NCBI GenBank assembly: GCA_001604045.1
Contig: LVAN01000008.1
Span: forward strand, 1-59,676
DNA: 59,676 bases
Source of the DNA: Clostridiales bacterium Firm_08
GTDB lineage: Bacteria > Bacillota > Clostridia > Oscillospirales > QAKW01
Direction of reading: 5' to 3'
The notes under the pieces are model-generated. The model saw only the letters and a program-made list of their open reading frames with translations, was not told where the DNA came from and ran no database searches. The translations under genes were made by a program, and so were the position numbers. Position 1 is the first letter of the stretch, and every line of letters begins with the position of its first letter. Shown here piece after piece: positions 35,753 to 45,056 of this stretch.

Positions 35753-37111
35753 ATGGTTCAAAAAAACGATGAAGTCGTCATCACCGTCACGGACTATACC
35801 CGCGAGGGACACGGTCTCGGCCGCGCGGACGGATACGTTATCATCGTGCCGGGCGGCGTTAGAGACGACAAACTTCTTGTACACATCGTAAAAGCCGGTA
35901 AAAATATGGGCTATGGAAAGATCAAAGAGATCCTTGTTCCCTCCCCCTATCGCGTTCCTCCCCTCTGCGCGGTCAGCGAAAGGTGCGGAGGATGCGCTTT
36001 TCAAACCACTTCCTACGACGAGGAAAAACGACTGAAGCAAAAACGGGTGACAGACGCCCTGCGCCGCATCGCGGGCATTGAGGGCCCGAACGTGCGCCCC
36101 ATCGTCGGCGCCGACGAGCTTGCAGGCTACCGCAACAAGGCGCAGTATCCCGTCCGAAAGATCGACGGCAGGGCGGCGGCGGGTTTTTTCGCGGCGGGCT
36201 CTCACCGGTTGATCCCGTCGGAGCACTGCCGCATCGAGCCGGATATCTTTTCCGATATCCTTCGCTTTACGCTGGATTTTGCCGAACGGCACCGCATCCC
36301 GCCCTATGAAGAACAAACACACACCGGCAGACTGCGCCATCTCTATCTGCGGCAAGGCAAGGCGTCGGGCGAACTGCTCGTCTGTCCCGTCGTAAACGGC
36401 GCGCCTTTTCCCGCTGTCTATGCCGATGAACTTATAGCCGCCTTTCCCGCCGTTGTCTGCGTCTGCTGCAATATCAACAACGAGCGCACCAACGCCGTGC
36501 TGGGCGGGGAAACTGTTTTTCTGACCAAGCGTCGGTACATCACCGACGTTTTGCTCGGCAAAACGTTTCGTATCTCTCCCCGTTCCTTTTATCAGGTCAA
36601 TCACGACCAGACGGAAAAACTCTACGCGCTTGTCGCCGAAGCGGCGGACGTGACGGAAACTGATACCGTGCTGGATCTGTACTGCGGCATCGGCACCATC
36701 GGCATCTGCGCCGCGGCGCGGGCGGGAAAACTCGTCGGCGTCGAGATCGTTTCCGACGCCGTGGAAAACGCCAAACAAAACGCCGCGCTGAACGGCTTGC
36801 GGAATACTGAATACTACTGCGCCGACGCCAAAAACGGCGCCCGCCTTCTTGCTGACAAGGGATATCACTTTACAACTGTGATCGTCGATCCTCCCCGCAA
36901 GGGATGCGACGAGGCCACCGTCGCGGCGCTGGGTCAGCTCGCGCCGGAAAAGATCGTCTACGTTTCCTGCGATCCCGCGACGCTGGCGCGGGATATTGCC
37001 CGCCTTTCGCCGCTCGGCTATCATTTGGCCTCCGCCACACCGGTCGATATGTTTCCCCGCACCGGGCACGTCGAAACAGTCTGCAAACTGCTTCGACGCG
37101 GACGCGCATGA
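35753..37111 (+). CDS. 23S rRNA (uracil-5-)-methyltransferase, RlmD/RlmCD type
   Basis: This 452-residue enzyme uses S-adenosylmethionine to make 5-methyluridine in 23S rRNA (U1939 or U747 in E. coli numbering). Residues 1-60 form a TRAM RNA-binding domain. CAVSERCGGC (about 66-75) and SEHC (about 150) give the four cysteines of a 4Fe-4S cluster. VLDLYCGIGTIG (about 309) binds SAM, DPPRKGCD (about 380) and VSCDPATLARD (about 402) hold the catalytic cysteine. Start at 35753 behind GGGAGGTG. Gram-positives often have one enzyme for both uridines, so RlmCD activity is possible. Confidence 0.94.
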   Translation: MVQKNDEVVITVTDYTREGHGLGRADGYVIIVPGGVRDDKLLVHIVKAGKNMGYGKIKEILVPSPYRVPPLCAVSERCGGCAFQTTSYDEEKRLKQKRVTDALRRIAGIEGPNVRPIVGADELAGYRNKAQYPVRKIDGRAAAGFFAAGSHRLIPSEHCRIEPDIFSDILRFTLDFAERHRIPPYEEQTHTGRLRHLYLRQGKASGELLVCPVVNGAPFPAVYADELIAAFPAVVCVCCNINNERTNAVLGGETVFLTKRRYITDVLLGKTFRISPRSFYQVNHDQTEKLYALVAEAADVTETDTVLDLYCGIGTIGICAAARAGKLVGVEIVSDAVENAKQNAALNGLRNTEYYCADAKNGARLLADKGYHFTTVIVDPPRKGCDEATVAALGQLAPEKIVYVSCDPATLARDIARLSPLGYHLASATPVDMFPRTGHVETVCKLLRRGRA

Positions 37112-37175
37112 AGCGAAATACGCCCCCAGCCACGCCGATCTCATCAGGCAGGGCGGCAAACTGTAGGGAGAAACT

Positions 37176-37718
37176 ATGGTTTATTACAAGGATAACGAAC
37201 TGATAATACGCGATTTGGAAGAAGCGGACGCCCGGATCTTTACCGATGAGGAGATCGCGCAGGGCTGGCATACGGATATCTCCAAATTTCTGAAAAGACT
37301 TCAGGATCAGTCCGCGGGAAAATGCGTTTCACTGGCCGCCGTATATAAAGGACTGCCCGCCGGATATGCGAATGTCTACCTGACCGTTCTGAGCGGCGCG
37401 TTTGCCGGAAAGGGTTTTCCCGAGATCGTTGATTTCGGCGTGCTGGAGAAATACCGGAGAAACGGGATCGGCGGCAAACTGATGGATGTTGCCGAAAAGA
37501 TAGCCGGGCGGTACGCCGACAGGGTATGCCTTGCCGTCGGACTTCACAGCGGGTACGGCAGCGCCCAGCGGATGTACGCCAAACGGGGCTATATCCCGGA
37601 CGGGACGGGCGTATGGTACCGGGGCAAACCCTGCGCGCAGTACGAAACGGAAATCGCCAACGATGATGATCTCGTGCTTTTTCTTTCTAAGAAAATAGAA
37701 CGGCAAGGCGAAAACTAA
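37176..37718 (+). CDS. GNAT family N-acetyltransferase
   Basis: This 180-residue GNAT enzyme has the acetyl-CoA loop YRRNGIGGKLMDVAEKIA (about residues 90-107), preceded by FPEIVDFGVLEKYR, and a C-terminal strand SAQRMYAKRGYIPDGTGVWYRG (region, about 128-150). The substrate is unknown. GGGAGAAAC precedes the ATG. It lies 64 bases after the rRNA methyltransferase without a terminator, so it may be co-transcribed. Confidence 0.88.
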   Translation: MVYYKDNELIIRDLEEADARIFTDEEIAQGWHTDISKFLKRLQDQSAGKCVSLAAVYKGLPAGYANVYLTVLSGAFAGKGFPEIVDFGVLEKYRRNGIGGKLMDVAEKIAGRYADRVCLAVGLHSGYGSAQRMYAKRGYIPDGTGVWYRGKPCAQYETEIANDDDLVLFLSKKIERQGEN

Positions 37719-37787
37719 TCGCACAAATACCGATTTGCAGAGATAACGGATCGATCACTTTTCCTCTTTTTGAAAGGAGTTCAAAAT

Positions 37788-38690
37788 ATGTATTACACCA
37801 ACGTTCTGGATATGATCGGCAATACGCCGCTGATCAGTCTGGAAAAAACGACGGGGCTTCCGATCTACGCCAAGGCGGAGTTCCTCAACCCCGGCGGCAG
37901 CGTCAAAGACCGCATCGCCCTGAATATGATCGAGGCGGCGGAGAAAGACGGCCGCCTGCGCCCCGGCATGACCATCATTGAGCCGACCTCCGGCAACACC
38001 GGCATAGGGCTTGCGCTCTGCGGCGTCCGCAAAGGATACCGCGTCATTATCGTGATGCCGGAGAATATGAGCGAGGAGCGCAAAAAGATCATCCGCGCGC
38101 TTGGCGCCGAGCTGGTGCTGACCGATCCGAAACTCAGCATCGGCGGTTCGGTGGACAAGGCGGCGCAGATCGCCGCGACGTCGGACGAGTACTTTATGCC
38201 CCAGCAGTTCCAAAACCCCGCCAACCCCGAGGCGCACTACCGCGGGACAGCGGCGGAACTGACGGAACAGCTCGGCAAACCGATCGACGTTTACGTCTCC
38301 GGCGTCGGCAGCGGCGGCACGCTGCAAGGCGTCGCGAAATACCTGCTGGAGCGCAACCCCGACTGCAAGATCGTCGCGGTGGAGCCGCGCAACGTCTCCG
38401 CCCTGCTTGGCGACGAGCCGGGCCTGCATCAGATCCAGGGCATCGGCGACGGCTTCATCCCGGACATCCTTGACACCTCCATCATCACCGATATCGTTGA
38501 AGTATCGGACGAGGACGCCATCAATACCGCCCGGGAACTCGCGAGGGTCCAGGGGCTTCTGGTCGGCACCTCCTCCGGCGCCAACGTATGGGCCGCTATG
38601 CAGATGGCGAAAAAATACGGAAAAGACAAGACCATCGCCACCGTTCTCGCCGACCGGGCGGAGAGATATTTCAGCACGTCGCTCATCTGA
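37788..38690 (+). CDS. cysK: Cysteine synthase (O-acetylserine sulfhydrylase)
   Basis: This 300-residue PLP enzyme makes cysteine from O-acetylserine and sulfide. NPGGSVKDR (about residues 33-41) carries the PLP lysine, EPTSGNTGIGLA (about 65) is the substrate loop, GSGGTLQG (about 170) binds the phosphate of PLP, and GTSSGANVWAA (about 259) completes the site. I start at ATG 37788 behind AAAGGAG. The 69-base leader shows no T-box or SAM-riboswitch fold. CysK and CysM are hard to tell apart; the length fits CysK. Confidence 0.95.
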   Translation: MYYTNVLDMIGNTPLISLEKTTGLPIYAKAEFLNPGGSVKDRIALNMIEAAEKDGRLRPGMTIIEPTSGNTGIGLALCGVRKGYRVIIVMPENMSEERKKIIRALGAELVLTDPKLSIGGSVDKAAQIAATSDEYFMPQQFQNPANPEAHYRGTAAELTEQLGKPIDVYVSGVGSGGTLQGVAKYLLERNPDCKIVAVEPRNVSALLGDEPGLHQIQGIGDGFIPDILDTSIITDIVEVSDEDAINTARELARVQGLLVGTSSGANVWAAMQMAKKYGKDKTIATVLADRAERYFSTSLI

Positions 38691-38692
38691 GT

Positions 38693-38710
38693 CATCCGGA
38701 AAACCGGATG
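38693..38710 (+). other. Short intercistronic hairpin
   Basis: CATCCGG, an AAAA loop and CCGGATG form a seven-bp stem just after cysK and before the ribosome site of the next small gene. There is no T-run. Confidence 0.5.
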
Positions 38711-38728
38711 GCGCAACAGGAGGAAATT

Positions 38729-38947
38729 ATGAAAAAAGCACTACTGATCATCGGCATCATCCTGATCCTTGTCTGTGTGCTGTCCCTGCTGTACGCCGCG
38801 CTCAACCTGTACGGCTACCGCCATCTGCTGGACGGCACGGCGGAACACTATCAAAGACTTCATCAACGGGCGATCACGTTTTTCGTCGTCGGCGCCGCGC
38901 TCGGTGTTGCCGGGATCGTCGGACTGATATTCAGCTTCAAACTCTGA
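38729..38947 (+). CDS. Small two-helix membrane protein
   Basis: This 72-residue protein begins MKKALLIIGIILILVCVLSL, one membrane helix (about residues 4-27). A short polar hairpin with HLLDGTAEHYQRLHQRA follows, then a second helix (about 49-70). No family is recognised. AGGAGG at 38718-38723 precedes the ATG. It follows cysK by 38 bases and precedes a terminator, so it is probably co-transcribed with cysK. Hypothetical, but the ribosome site and composition support a real gene. Confidence 0.7.
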   Translation: MKKALLIIGIILILVCVLSLLYAALNLYGYRHLLDGTAEHYQRLHQRAITFFVVGAALGVAGIVGLIFSFKL

Positions 38948-38967
38948 CCCGGACGTAATTTTGCACA

Positions 38968-39004
38968 AAAAATACTGCGCAAGTTTGTGCAGTATTTTTA
39001 TTTT
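38968..39004 (+). terminator. Terminator of the cysK operon
   Basis: AAAAATACTGC (38968-38978) pairs with GCAGTATTTTT (38989-38999) and is followed by an AT-rich run. Confidence 0.8.
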
Positions 39005-39020
39005 CTTATTAAATAGTTTG

Positions 39021-39029
39021 TGTTATAAT
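39021..39029 (+). promoter_or_regulatory. Extended -10 promoter of the surface nuclease-like gene
   Basis: TGTTATAAT at 39021-39029 is an extended -10. The -35 region (39001-39006) is poor, which fits an extended -10 type. Confidence 0.6.
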
Positions 39030-39064
39030 CATAGTGGATAGATATGTGAAAATGGGGTGATGGA

Positions 39065-42000
39065 ATGAAACGTCTCATCGGTATAATATGCGTCCTGACG
39101 CTTCTTCTTAGCGCCGTTCCGTTCGCCGCGGCCGCGACGCAACAGTCGAATGAATTGACTTTTGCTCCCGTCGCCACGCAGCAGCGGCGGATGTGGTGTA
39201 CGACCAGCTACAATTCCGGCGACTACGTCTATGTGTACCCGAACGGACAGGAAAGTATATGGTATCCGTCCTCCTGGGCCAGATACTACTATGCGCGTTT
39301 TATGCCGGAGAACGTGGATCCCTCTCTGATCGGACGCGCTGTCATCCGCTTTGACGCCCGTACGCGGGAAAGCGAACCGGCCGTATGTATGGCGGCGATC
39401 GACTATTCCGACGAACTCTCCGAACGGATAGAGACCTCGCTGACCGGCGCCGCCGCGTTTCGCTACACCTCGACGGGAAACACCGCCACGTCATACAAAG
39501 GGATGACGGACACCGCCGGGCGCTTTTTAGAGAACGCCGCGAAAAACGTTGTGGCGTTCAGCACGGTCACCGCCGGTGACGAAACGACGACGGAGAATAT
39601 TTACAGAGAGGCAAGCAAAAACATCACCTACAACCATCCCGTCACGATGGAACTGGACGTGACGGATACCGTAAAAGAAAAACTGCGGACGGCGGATCAT
39701 TTGCAGTTCGTGCTGACCTCCATCAAAGAGATCTATACCGGCACCGACGGCGTGACCTCACTGCATGACGCGTACGGCAGCTTTGCCGCCTTTGCCAACG
39801 GCGCGGCATATGACGCGGACGGCAGCGTTCTCGCGACAGGGTTGTCTCCCGCGCTCAGCCGCAAGACAACGGTCTGCGGCGCGGCGGATTACTACACGCC
39901 GAACTCCAAGACGGACGACGACTATTTTTCGTGGATGTACGTCGTGCCGGACAGCATCACACTGGAGATCGAGCTGGATGAAAACGCGGTTTTCCAAAGC
40001 GTCGTCGACCGCGCGTTATCCTTCACCGCCCCGCACGAAGCGTACGAGGCGGTGCGGTCTCTGCTGCCGTATCCCGAGCGATACGACGCGGTGGAGGATC
40101 CCATCCAGATCGACCGCGCGATCAAAAACTATCTGCTCTCCGACAGGCCGACGCTTGAGGGTCTGATCGCCACCTATACCGAATTCCTGAACGCCGCGTA
40201 CTTCGGCGCGGGCGTCCACCTGTTCGTCGAACCCGAAAAGCGCGGCGGCGCCGGTACGCTGACCGCAGACGTGAGCGAACAATACACGGGAAATATCTTT
40301 TTCCATATGCGCGGCTATGACGCGCTCGGCATCGAGCGCCTGCGGCAGATCCTGCCGAAAGAGGGACAAAGCGCGTCATACGACGTGCGGGACAGGGGCG
40401 CGGATCTCGCGTATGTCAACTTTTTCGTCTCCTCCGACGAGGCGGGAGAGGATCTTCTCTCCGTCATCCGCAAGGTCATCCTTGATCCGGAAGGCCCGCC
40501 CCGCATATTCATCACGCAGATCACCAACGATATGCCCCGCATCTATCTTCCCGACAACGGCTCGCAGAACAGCGGTAGCAGCGACGACGTTTTTGAGTTC
40601 GTACAACTGCATAACTATTCAGATTATGACGTCGATCTTTCCGGTCACGTTTTTGAGTATGCCGTCAACGGCACGGGCTACGCCGCCGACCTTATCTTTG
40701 ACGGAAGCAGTATCCTGCCGGCGCACGAAACTTTCCTCATCGGCATTTACAATCAATTTTCCGCCGCCTATGACTACCGCTATGCGACCGCGGCGGACAA
40801 GGAGGCGTACTGGGCGGGCTTCAACGAGTTTTATCGGATCGACCTGCCCTCTGACCGCCGCGCCATCGCGCCGCTGGTCAAAAGCGGGGACGGGAGCGTT
40901 TCGATCTGCGGCGGACTCAAACAACTCAACAGTATCAAGGGCTCGACCTATGAGGCGCGTATCCGCCGCGTGGAGGACGGCGCCGTCGTCGCGTCAGCGG
41001 ATATGACGACGGGGGACGAAAGCGTCTTTGACAGTACCGCGTTCCGCTTCCTCTACAACGCGGAAACGGATGAAGGGGAATTTCTCGGCTGTACCGGGTG
41101 CTTCCCCGCCGAACTGCTGAACGAACAGAAGGAGGACTACACCGGTCCCCGGACCTTTATTTCCACGACCGGCAAGGTGCGGGTCATCAGTTACAACGTG
41201 CTGGCGGTGGATCAGGAAGTCAACGGCGTCAACCACACGCTGAAAAAACGTCAGCCCCTGCTGCTCCGCACAATGGAACGATATGAGCCGGACATCATCG
41301 GTCTGCAGGAAGTCAACGTAAAATGGGTGCCCTATCTGCAAACAAATATGCCGTCCAACTATTCCTGCGTGGAGGGGATCTCCCGCAACGGACATACCTA
41401 CAACACCTGCAGCGGCGATTGGGATCTGCTCAACCCGATCTACTACCGCAATGATAAATTCAGATCCCTGGCCAGCGGGTATTTCTGGCTGACGGAAAGC
41501 GGCGCTATGGGAAACAGTTGGGACAGCGTCAATATGTACCGCACCGTCACCTGGGTGGTGCTGGAAAACATCACGACGGGAGAACGTCTGTGCCACCTCA
41601 ACACCCACCTCGTACTGTCCGGCAAAACGGGACGGACCAATTCCGTTCGGAAACTATACAATTTCGGCGCGTCTCTGCGCGCGCAGTACGGCTGCGGCAT
41701 CGTCATCACCGGCGATCACAACCTGAGAGAAGGCACCGAGCCCTATCTGCTTTATAAAAACAGCGGCGTCGTCAGTGACAGCCGCTATATGACCACCAAC
41801 CACGACTTCGGGCCGTCCTACTGGAATTTCGGAGCGAACTCCCCGACCTACGCCGTGCCCATTGACTATTGTATGGTCAGCCAGGATGACTTTTTCGTCG
41901 AACAGAACCGCATCATCCGCGACGTGTACGACGGCGAGGAACTCAGCGATCACTGGGGCGTTCTGGCGGATCTCTACTTCCTGTCCTCCGAGGCGGAGCC

Positions 42001-43153
42001 GGACGATGAACCGCCGGTCATCGAGGGCGTAACGGACGGTCTTATCACCTGCGGCAACGTCACTTTTACCGTGACGGACAAGTATCTGAGGGAGGTCACG
42101 CTGAACGGTGTGCCGATCACCGAATACACCGTGCAGGAAGCGGGGGAATACACGCTGACGGCGACCGATCTTGCCGGCAACGAAACTACGGTACATTTCA
42201 CGCTGACGGGCGGACATACCTTCGTAAGATCCGCGACCCTTGTGCGCCCCACCTGCACCGAAAAAGGACGCTACGCGTTGGTCTGCACCATCTGTCACAC
42301 GACGTCGGAGGAGGACGCGGAGCCGCTCGGACATAATTTTGGAACGGTCTACACCGTCGATACCCCCGCGACCTGCACTGGAGAGGGCAGCGAAAGCATC
42401 CACTGTACGCGCTGCGGCATCATACAAGAGGGCACCGGCCGCGCGATCCCTCCCGCGGGGCATATCTGGAGCGCCGGATATACGGTGGATCGCCCCGCCA
42501 CGACGGAAGCGGCCGGTGTAAAGTCTATCCACTGTACAGTTTGTGACGCGATCCGGCCGGGCAGTGAAGTCACTATTCCCAAGCTCGAGCCGCCCGCGGC
42601 GCCCGCCGTAACATTCAAGGACGTTCCTAAAAAAGCGTGGTACTACGACGCGGTCTACTATACGGTGGACAGAGGCATTTTCAAGGGCATCACGGCGACG
42701 ACCTTTGAGCCGGATACGCCGATGACAAGGGCGATGTTCGTCGCCACCCTGTCCCGTATGGCGGGCGTGACGGTCAACAACAACGTAAAGACCGTATTCA
42801 GCGACGTAAAGAGCGGCCAGTGGTACACCGGCGCCGTCAAATGGGCGAGCGACAATGATATCGTCGCGGGCGCGGACGGAAAGTTTATGCCGAACGACCC
42901 CATCACCCGCGAGCAGATCTGCACCATCCTTGTGACCTACGCGAAATATAAAAAGATCACGCTGGCGGCGAAACAGCCCGCCGTCACCTTCAAGGACGCG
43001 TCCAAAATATCCAAATGGGCAAAAAGCGCGGTCACGACCTGCCAGCGGGCGGGACTTGTCACCGGCTCAAACGGCTTTTTCAACCCGCAGGGCAAAGCCA
43101 CCCGCGCCGAGGTCGCGCAGATCCTTATGAATTTTGATAAAAATTTCGGGTAG
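39065..43153 (+). CDS. Surface EEP-family (nuclease/phosphatase) protein with SLH anchor
   Basis: This 1362-residue exported protein has several domains. Residues 1-23 form a signal peptide. Residues ~25-480 have no recognised domain. Residues ~500-650 resemble a lamin-tail-like beta domain (DVFEFVQLHNYSDYDVDLSG). Residues ~708-985 form an endonuclease/exonuclease/phosphatase domain with GLQEVN, LNTHLV, TGDHN, PIDYC and LSDHWG at the catalytic positions. Residues ~1000-1055 are Ig-like. Residues ~1056-1180 contain three Cys-pair modules (TEKGRYALVCTIC; GSESIHCTRC; SIHCTVC). Residues ~1185-1362 hold three SLH domains. The likely role is cell-wall-bound cleavage of DNA or phosphodiesters outside the cell. 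The substrate is not shown by sequence. GGGGTGA precedes the ATG. Confidence 0.88.
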   Translation: MKRLIGIICVLTLLLSAVPFAAAATQQSNELTFAPVATQQRRMWCTTSYNSGDYVYVYPNGQESIWYPSSWARYYYARFMPENVDPSLIGRAVIRFDARTRESEPAVCMAAIDYSDELSERIETSLTGAAAFRYTSTGNTATSYKGMTDTAGRFLENAAKNVVAFSTVTAGDETTTENIYREASKNITYNHPVTMELDVTDTVKEKLRTADHLQFVLTSIKEIYTGTDGVTSLHDAYGSFAAFANGAAYDADGSVLATGLSPALSRKTTVCGAADYYTPNSKTDDDYFSWMYVVPDSITLEIELDENAVFQSVVDRALSFTAPHEAYEAVRSLLPYPERYDAVEDPIQIDRAIKNYLLSDRPTLEGLIATYTEFLNAAYFGAGVHLFVEPEKRGGAGTLTADVSEQYTGNIFFHMRGYDALGIERLRQILPKEGQSASYDVRDRGADLAYVNFFVSSDEAGEDLLSVIRKVILDPEGPPRIFITQITNDMPRIYLPDNGSQNSGSSDDVFEFVQLHNYSDYDVDLSGHVFEYAVNGTGYAADLIFDGSSILPAHETFLIGIYNQFSAAYDYRYATAADKEAYWAGFNEFYRIDLPSDRRAIAPLVKSGDGSVSICGGLKQLNSIKGSTYEARIRRVEDGAVVASADMTTGDESVFDSTAFRFLYNAETDEGEFLGCTGCFPAELLNEQKEDYTGPRTFISTTGKVRVISYNVLAVDQEVNGVNHTLKKRQPLLLRTMERYEPDIIGLQEVNVKWVPYLQTNMPSNYSCVEGISRNGHTYNTCSGDWDLLNPIYYRNDKFRSLASGYFWLTESGAMGNSWDSVNMYRTVTWVVLENITTGERLCHLNTHLVLSGKTGRTNSVRKLYNFGASLRAQYGCGIVITGDHNLREGTEPYLLYKNSGVVSDSRYMTTNHDFGPSYWNFGANSPTYAVPIDYCMVSQDDFFVEQNRIIRDVYDGEELSDHWGVLADLYFLSSEAEPDDEPPVIEGVTDGLITCGNVTFTVTDKYLREVTLNGVPITEYTVQEAGEYTLTATDLAGNETTVHFTLTGGHTFVRSATLVRPTCTEKGRYALVCTICHTTSEEDAEPLGHNFGTVYTVDTPATCTGEGSESIHCTRCGIIQEGTGRAIPPAGHIWSAGYTVDRPATTEAAGVKSIHCTVCDAIRPGSEVTIPKLEPPAAPAVTFKDVPKKAWYYDAVYYTVDRGIFKGITATTFEPDTPMTRAMFVATLSRMAGVTVNNNVKTVFSDVKSGQWYTGAVKWASDNDIVAGADGKFMPNDPITREQICTILVTYAKYKKITLAAKQPAVTFKDASKISKWAKSAVTTCQRAGLVTGSNGFFNPQGKATRAEVAQILMNFDKNFG

Positions 43154-43184
43154 GACCCGATCACGGGAAAGGAAAAAACAATAT

Positions 43185-43724
43185 ATGAACGTATGTGTTT
43201 ACGGCGCGGCAAGCGATGAGATTGATGACTCCTTCATCCGGGCGGGAGAGGCGCTCGGAAAAACGCTCGCCGGCCGCGGCGCCGGGCTGGTGTTCGGCGG
43301 CGGAGCGCACGGTATGATGGGAGCGGCGGCGCGCGGCGCGCATTCGATGGGAGGCTTTATCCTCGGCGTGGCGCCGCGGTTTTTCGACCGCCCCGGTGTA
43401 CTGTATGAGGCATGCACGGAGTTCGTTTTCACCGAAACGATCCGTGAGAGAAAGCAATATATGGAGGACAACAGCGACGCTTTTATCGTGACGCCCGGCG
43501 GTATCGGAACGATGGAGGAGTTTTTTGAGATGCTGACGCTCAAAACACTGGACCGCACGCAAAAACCCATCGTACTCTATAATGTAAACGGTTATTATGA
43601 CCCTCTGCGGCAGATGCTGCAAGTCTCCGCCGCGCAGGGCTTTCTCCGCCCGGAGGATCTGTCGGCGTTCCTCATCACCGACGATCCGGATGAGATCCTG
43701 CGATATATCATGGAAAACGTATAA
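43185..43724 (+). CDS. LOG-family protein (TIGR00730 Rossmann fold)
   Basis: This 179-residue protein has the hallmarks of the LOG/YvdD family: GGGAHGMMGAAARGA (about residues 41-55), and PGGIGTMEEFFE (about 104-115), the PGGxGTxxE motif. Family members are cytokinin riboside 5'-monophosphate phosphoribohydrolases in plants and some bacteria; in bacteria a role in nucleotide salvage is also proposed. ATG 43185 follows AAAGGAAAAAAC. It lies 31 bases after the surface-protein gene, so it may be read through. Confidence 0.93.
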   Translation: MNVCVYGAASDEIDDSFIRAGEALGKTLAGRGAGLVFGGGAHGMMGAAARGAHSMGGFILGVAPRFFDRPGVLYEACTEFVFTETIRERKQYMEDNSDAFIVTPGGIGTMEEFFEMLTLKTLDRTQKPIVLYNVNGYYDPLRQMLQVSAAQGFLRPEDLSAFLITDDPDEILRYIMENV

Positions 43725-43728
43725 CATA

Positions 43729-43759
43729 AATAAAAGACCTGCATCGCAGGTCTTTTATT
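43729..43759. terminator. Bidirectional terminator
   Basis: AATAAAAGACCTGC, an ATC loop and GCAGGTCTTTTATT form a 14-bp stem with T-rich flanks. It ends the LOG gene on plus and the GT4 gene on minus. Confidence 0.92.
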
Positions 43760-43765
43760 ATTTTG

Positions 43766-45025
43766 CTATTTTGTCAGCGCGGAAGAAACTTTGGAGATCG
43801 CGGCGCTCCAATCGGCGACGAGTTCAAAAATGCCGTTGCCGCTGACATCCTTGCGCGGCATCTCGCCCCGCTGCATTTTTTCGTATAGATATTCATATCT
43901 CTTATACGCCTTCCGCACAGCGTCCTCCCAGGAGATGTAGATCTCCTGCCGGGCGTTTCGCCCGATCTCGCGGAGTTTTCCGGGTTCGTCAAGTACCGCG
44001 GCTATTGCGGCGGCGATGCTGTCGGCGTCCTCGTCGGCGAGGATGCCGTTCCGCATATGGGTGATGCCCTCGGCGGCGCAGGAATTCCGTATGATAAGGC
44101 TGGACAGCGCCAGCGCCGCCGCCTCACGCACCACAAGTCCGTTGGTGTCGAATGTCGAGGGAAACAAAAAGAGGTCGGACATCTCGAAAAAGCGGCAGAG
44201 TTCCTGCCGATCGTAAACGGCGCCGGTGAAAATACAGTCGTCTTTCAGCCCGCACGCCTCAGCGTAGGCGCGGATCTCACCCAACTCGTTGCTGTCGCCG
44301 ACAACGACGTATTTGAAAGCCCTGCCGGCGGCTTTAAGTTTTTTCAGCGCGTCCAGCGCGAAGCGAAATCCCTTATACCACATACACCGGCCGACGAACA
44401 GAAAGACCGGCATATCCGACGGGATACCGAAACGCCGGCGCATTTCAGCGCGCTCGTCGGGAGAAGGGTCTTTTGGGGGCAGATCGGCGCCGTTGGGCAT
44501 TACGATATAGTCTCCCTCAAATCCGAGAGAACGCAGATTTTCCCCCGCGCCGTTGCTGACGACCCACACCTCGTCGCATACCTTGATGTTATTGACGACG
44601 ATCCTGGACGCAAGACTGCGCATATGCTCGGAGGAAAACACCTTGTTGATCTCAATATCGAATTTCGTATGATAGGTCAGGATCAGCGGCGCGTCCACCC
44701 TCTCCCGCAGGGTGCGCGCCAGCAGATTGGACGCCATCGGACAGTGAGAGTGAAGGATATCGAATTTCTTTGCTTCCAGCCGCCGAAGCGTTTTCATACT
44801 GAACGGATACCCCGTGCGGTATCCGACGATCCTAGTCGTGGGAAAACTGGGATAGCGCATCACCGGAAAGTCATATTCATCCTGTATATCGGGATATTTT
44901 GGCGTTACCACCGTAGCTTTGCCGAAATCGTTATGGATCACGCGGGCGTAATTGATCACGGTATTGGAAACACCGTCGATGAGCGGCGGAAAAGAGTCGT
45001 TCATCAGGCAGACGTTCAGTTTCAT
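43766..45025 (-). CDS. Glycosyltransferase family 4 (lipid glycosyltransferase type)
   Basis: This 419-residue enzyme has a GT-B fold. The N-terminal FPPLIDGVSNTV (residues 12-23) contains the GVS acceptor loop, LHSHCPMASN (about 90) and LTYHTKFD are typical of diacylglycerol or phosphatidylinositol glycosyltransferases. FVGRCMWYKGF (about 210) and FPSTFDTNGLVVREA (EX7E-like, about 288) bind the sugar nucleotide. Membrane glycolipid synthesis is a reasonable guess. It starts 31 bases after spo0A on the same strand with AAGGAAG, so it is probably in the spo0A transcript, which is unusual company for spo0A. Confidence 0.88.
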   Translation of the reverse strand: MKLNVCLMNDSFPPLIDGVSNTVINYARVIHNDFGKATVVTPKYPDIQDEYDFPVMRYPSFPTTRIVGYRTGYPFSMKTLRRLEAKKFDILHSHCPMASNLLARTLRERVDAPLILTYHTKFDIEINKVFSSEHMRSLASRIVVNNIKVCDEVWVVSNGAGENLRSLGFEGDYIVMPNGADLPPKDPSPDERAEMRRRFGIPSDMPVFLFVGRCMWYKGFRFALDALKKLKAAGRAFKYVVVGDSNELGEIRAYAEACGLKDDCIFTGAVYDRQELCRFFEMSDLFLFPSTFDTNGLVVREAAALALSSLIIRNSCAAEGITHMRNGILADEDADSIAAAIAAVLDEPGKLREIGRNARQEIYISWEDAVRKAYKRYEYLYEKMQRGEMPRKDVSGNGIFELVADWSAAISKVSSALTK

Positions 45026-45056
45026 TTTTTACTTCCTTTATTTTGTAAAATGCCGG

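Noticed and set aside
37719-37787. A T-box or SAM riboswitch before cysK
   Set aside because: The 69-base leader has no conserved core, specifier stem or terminator.
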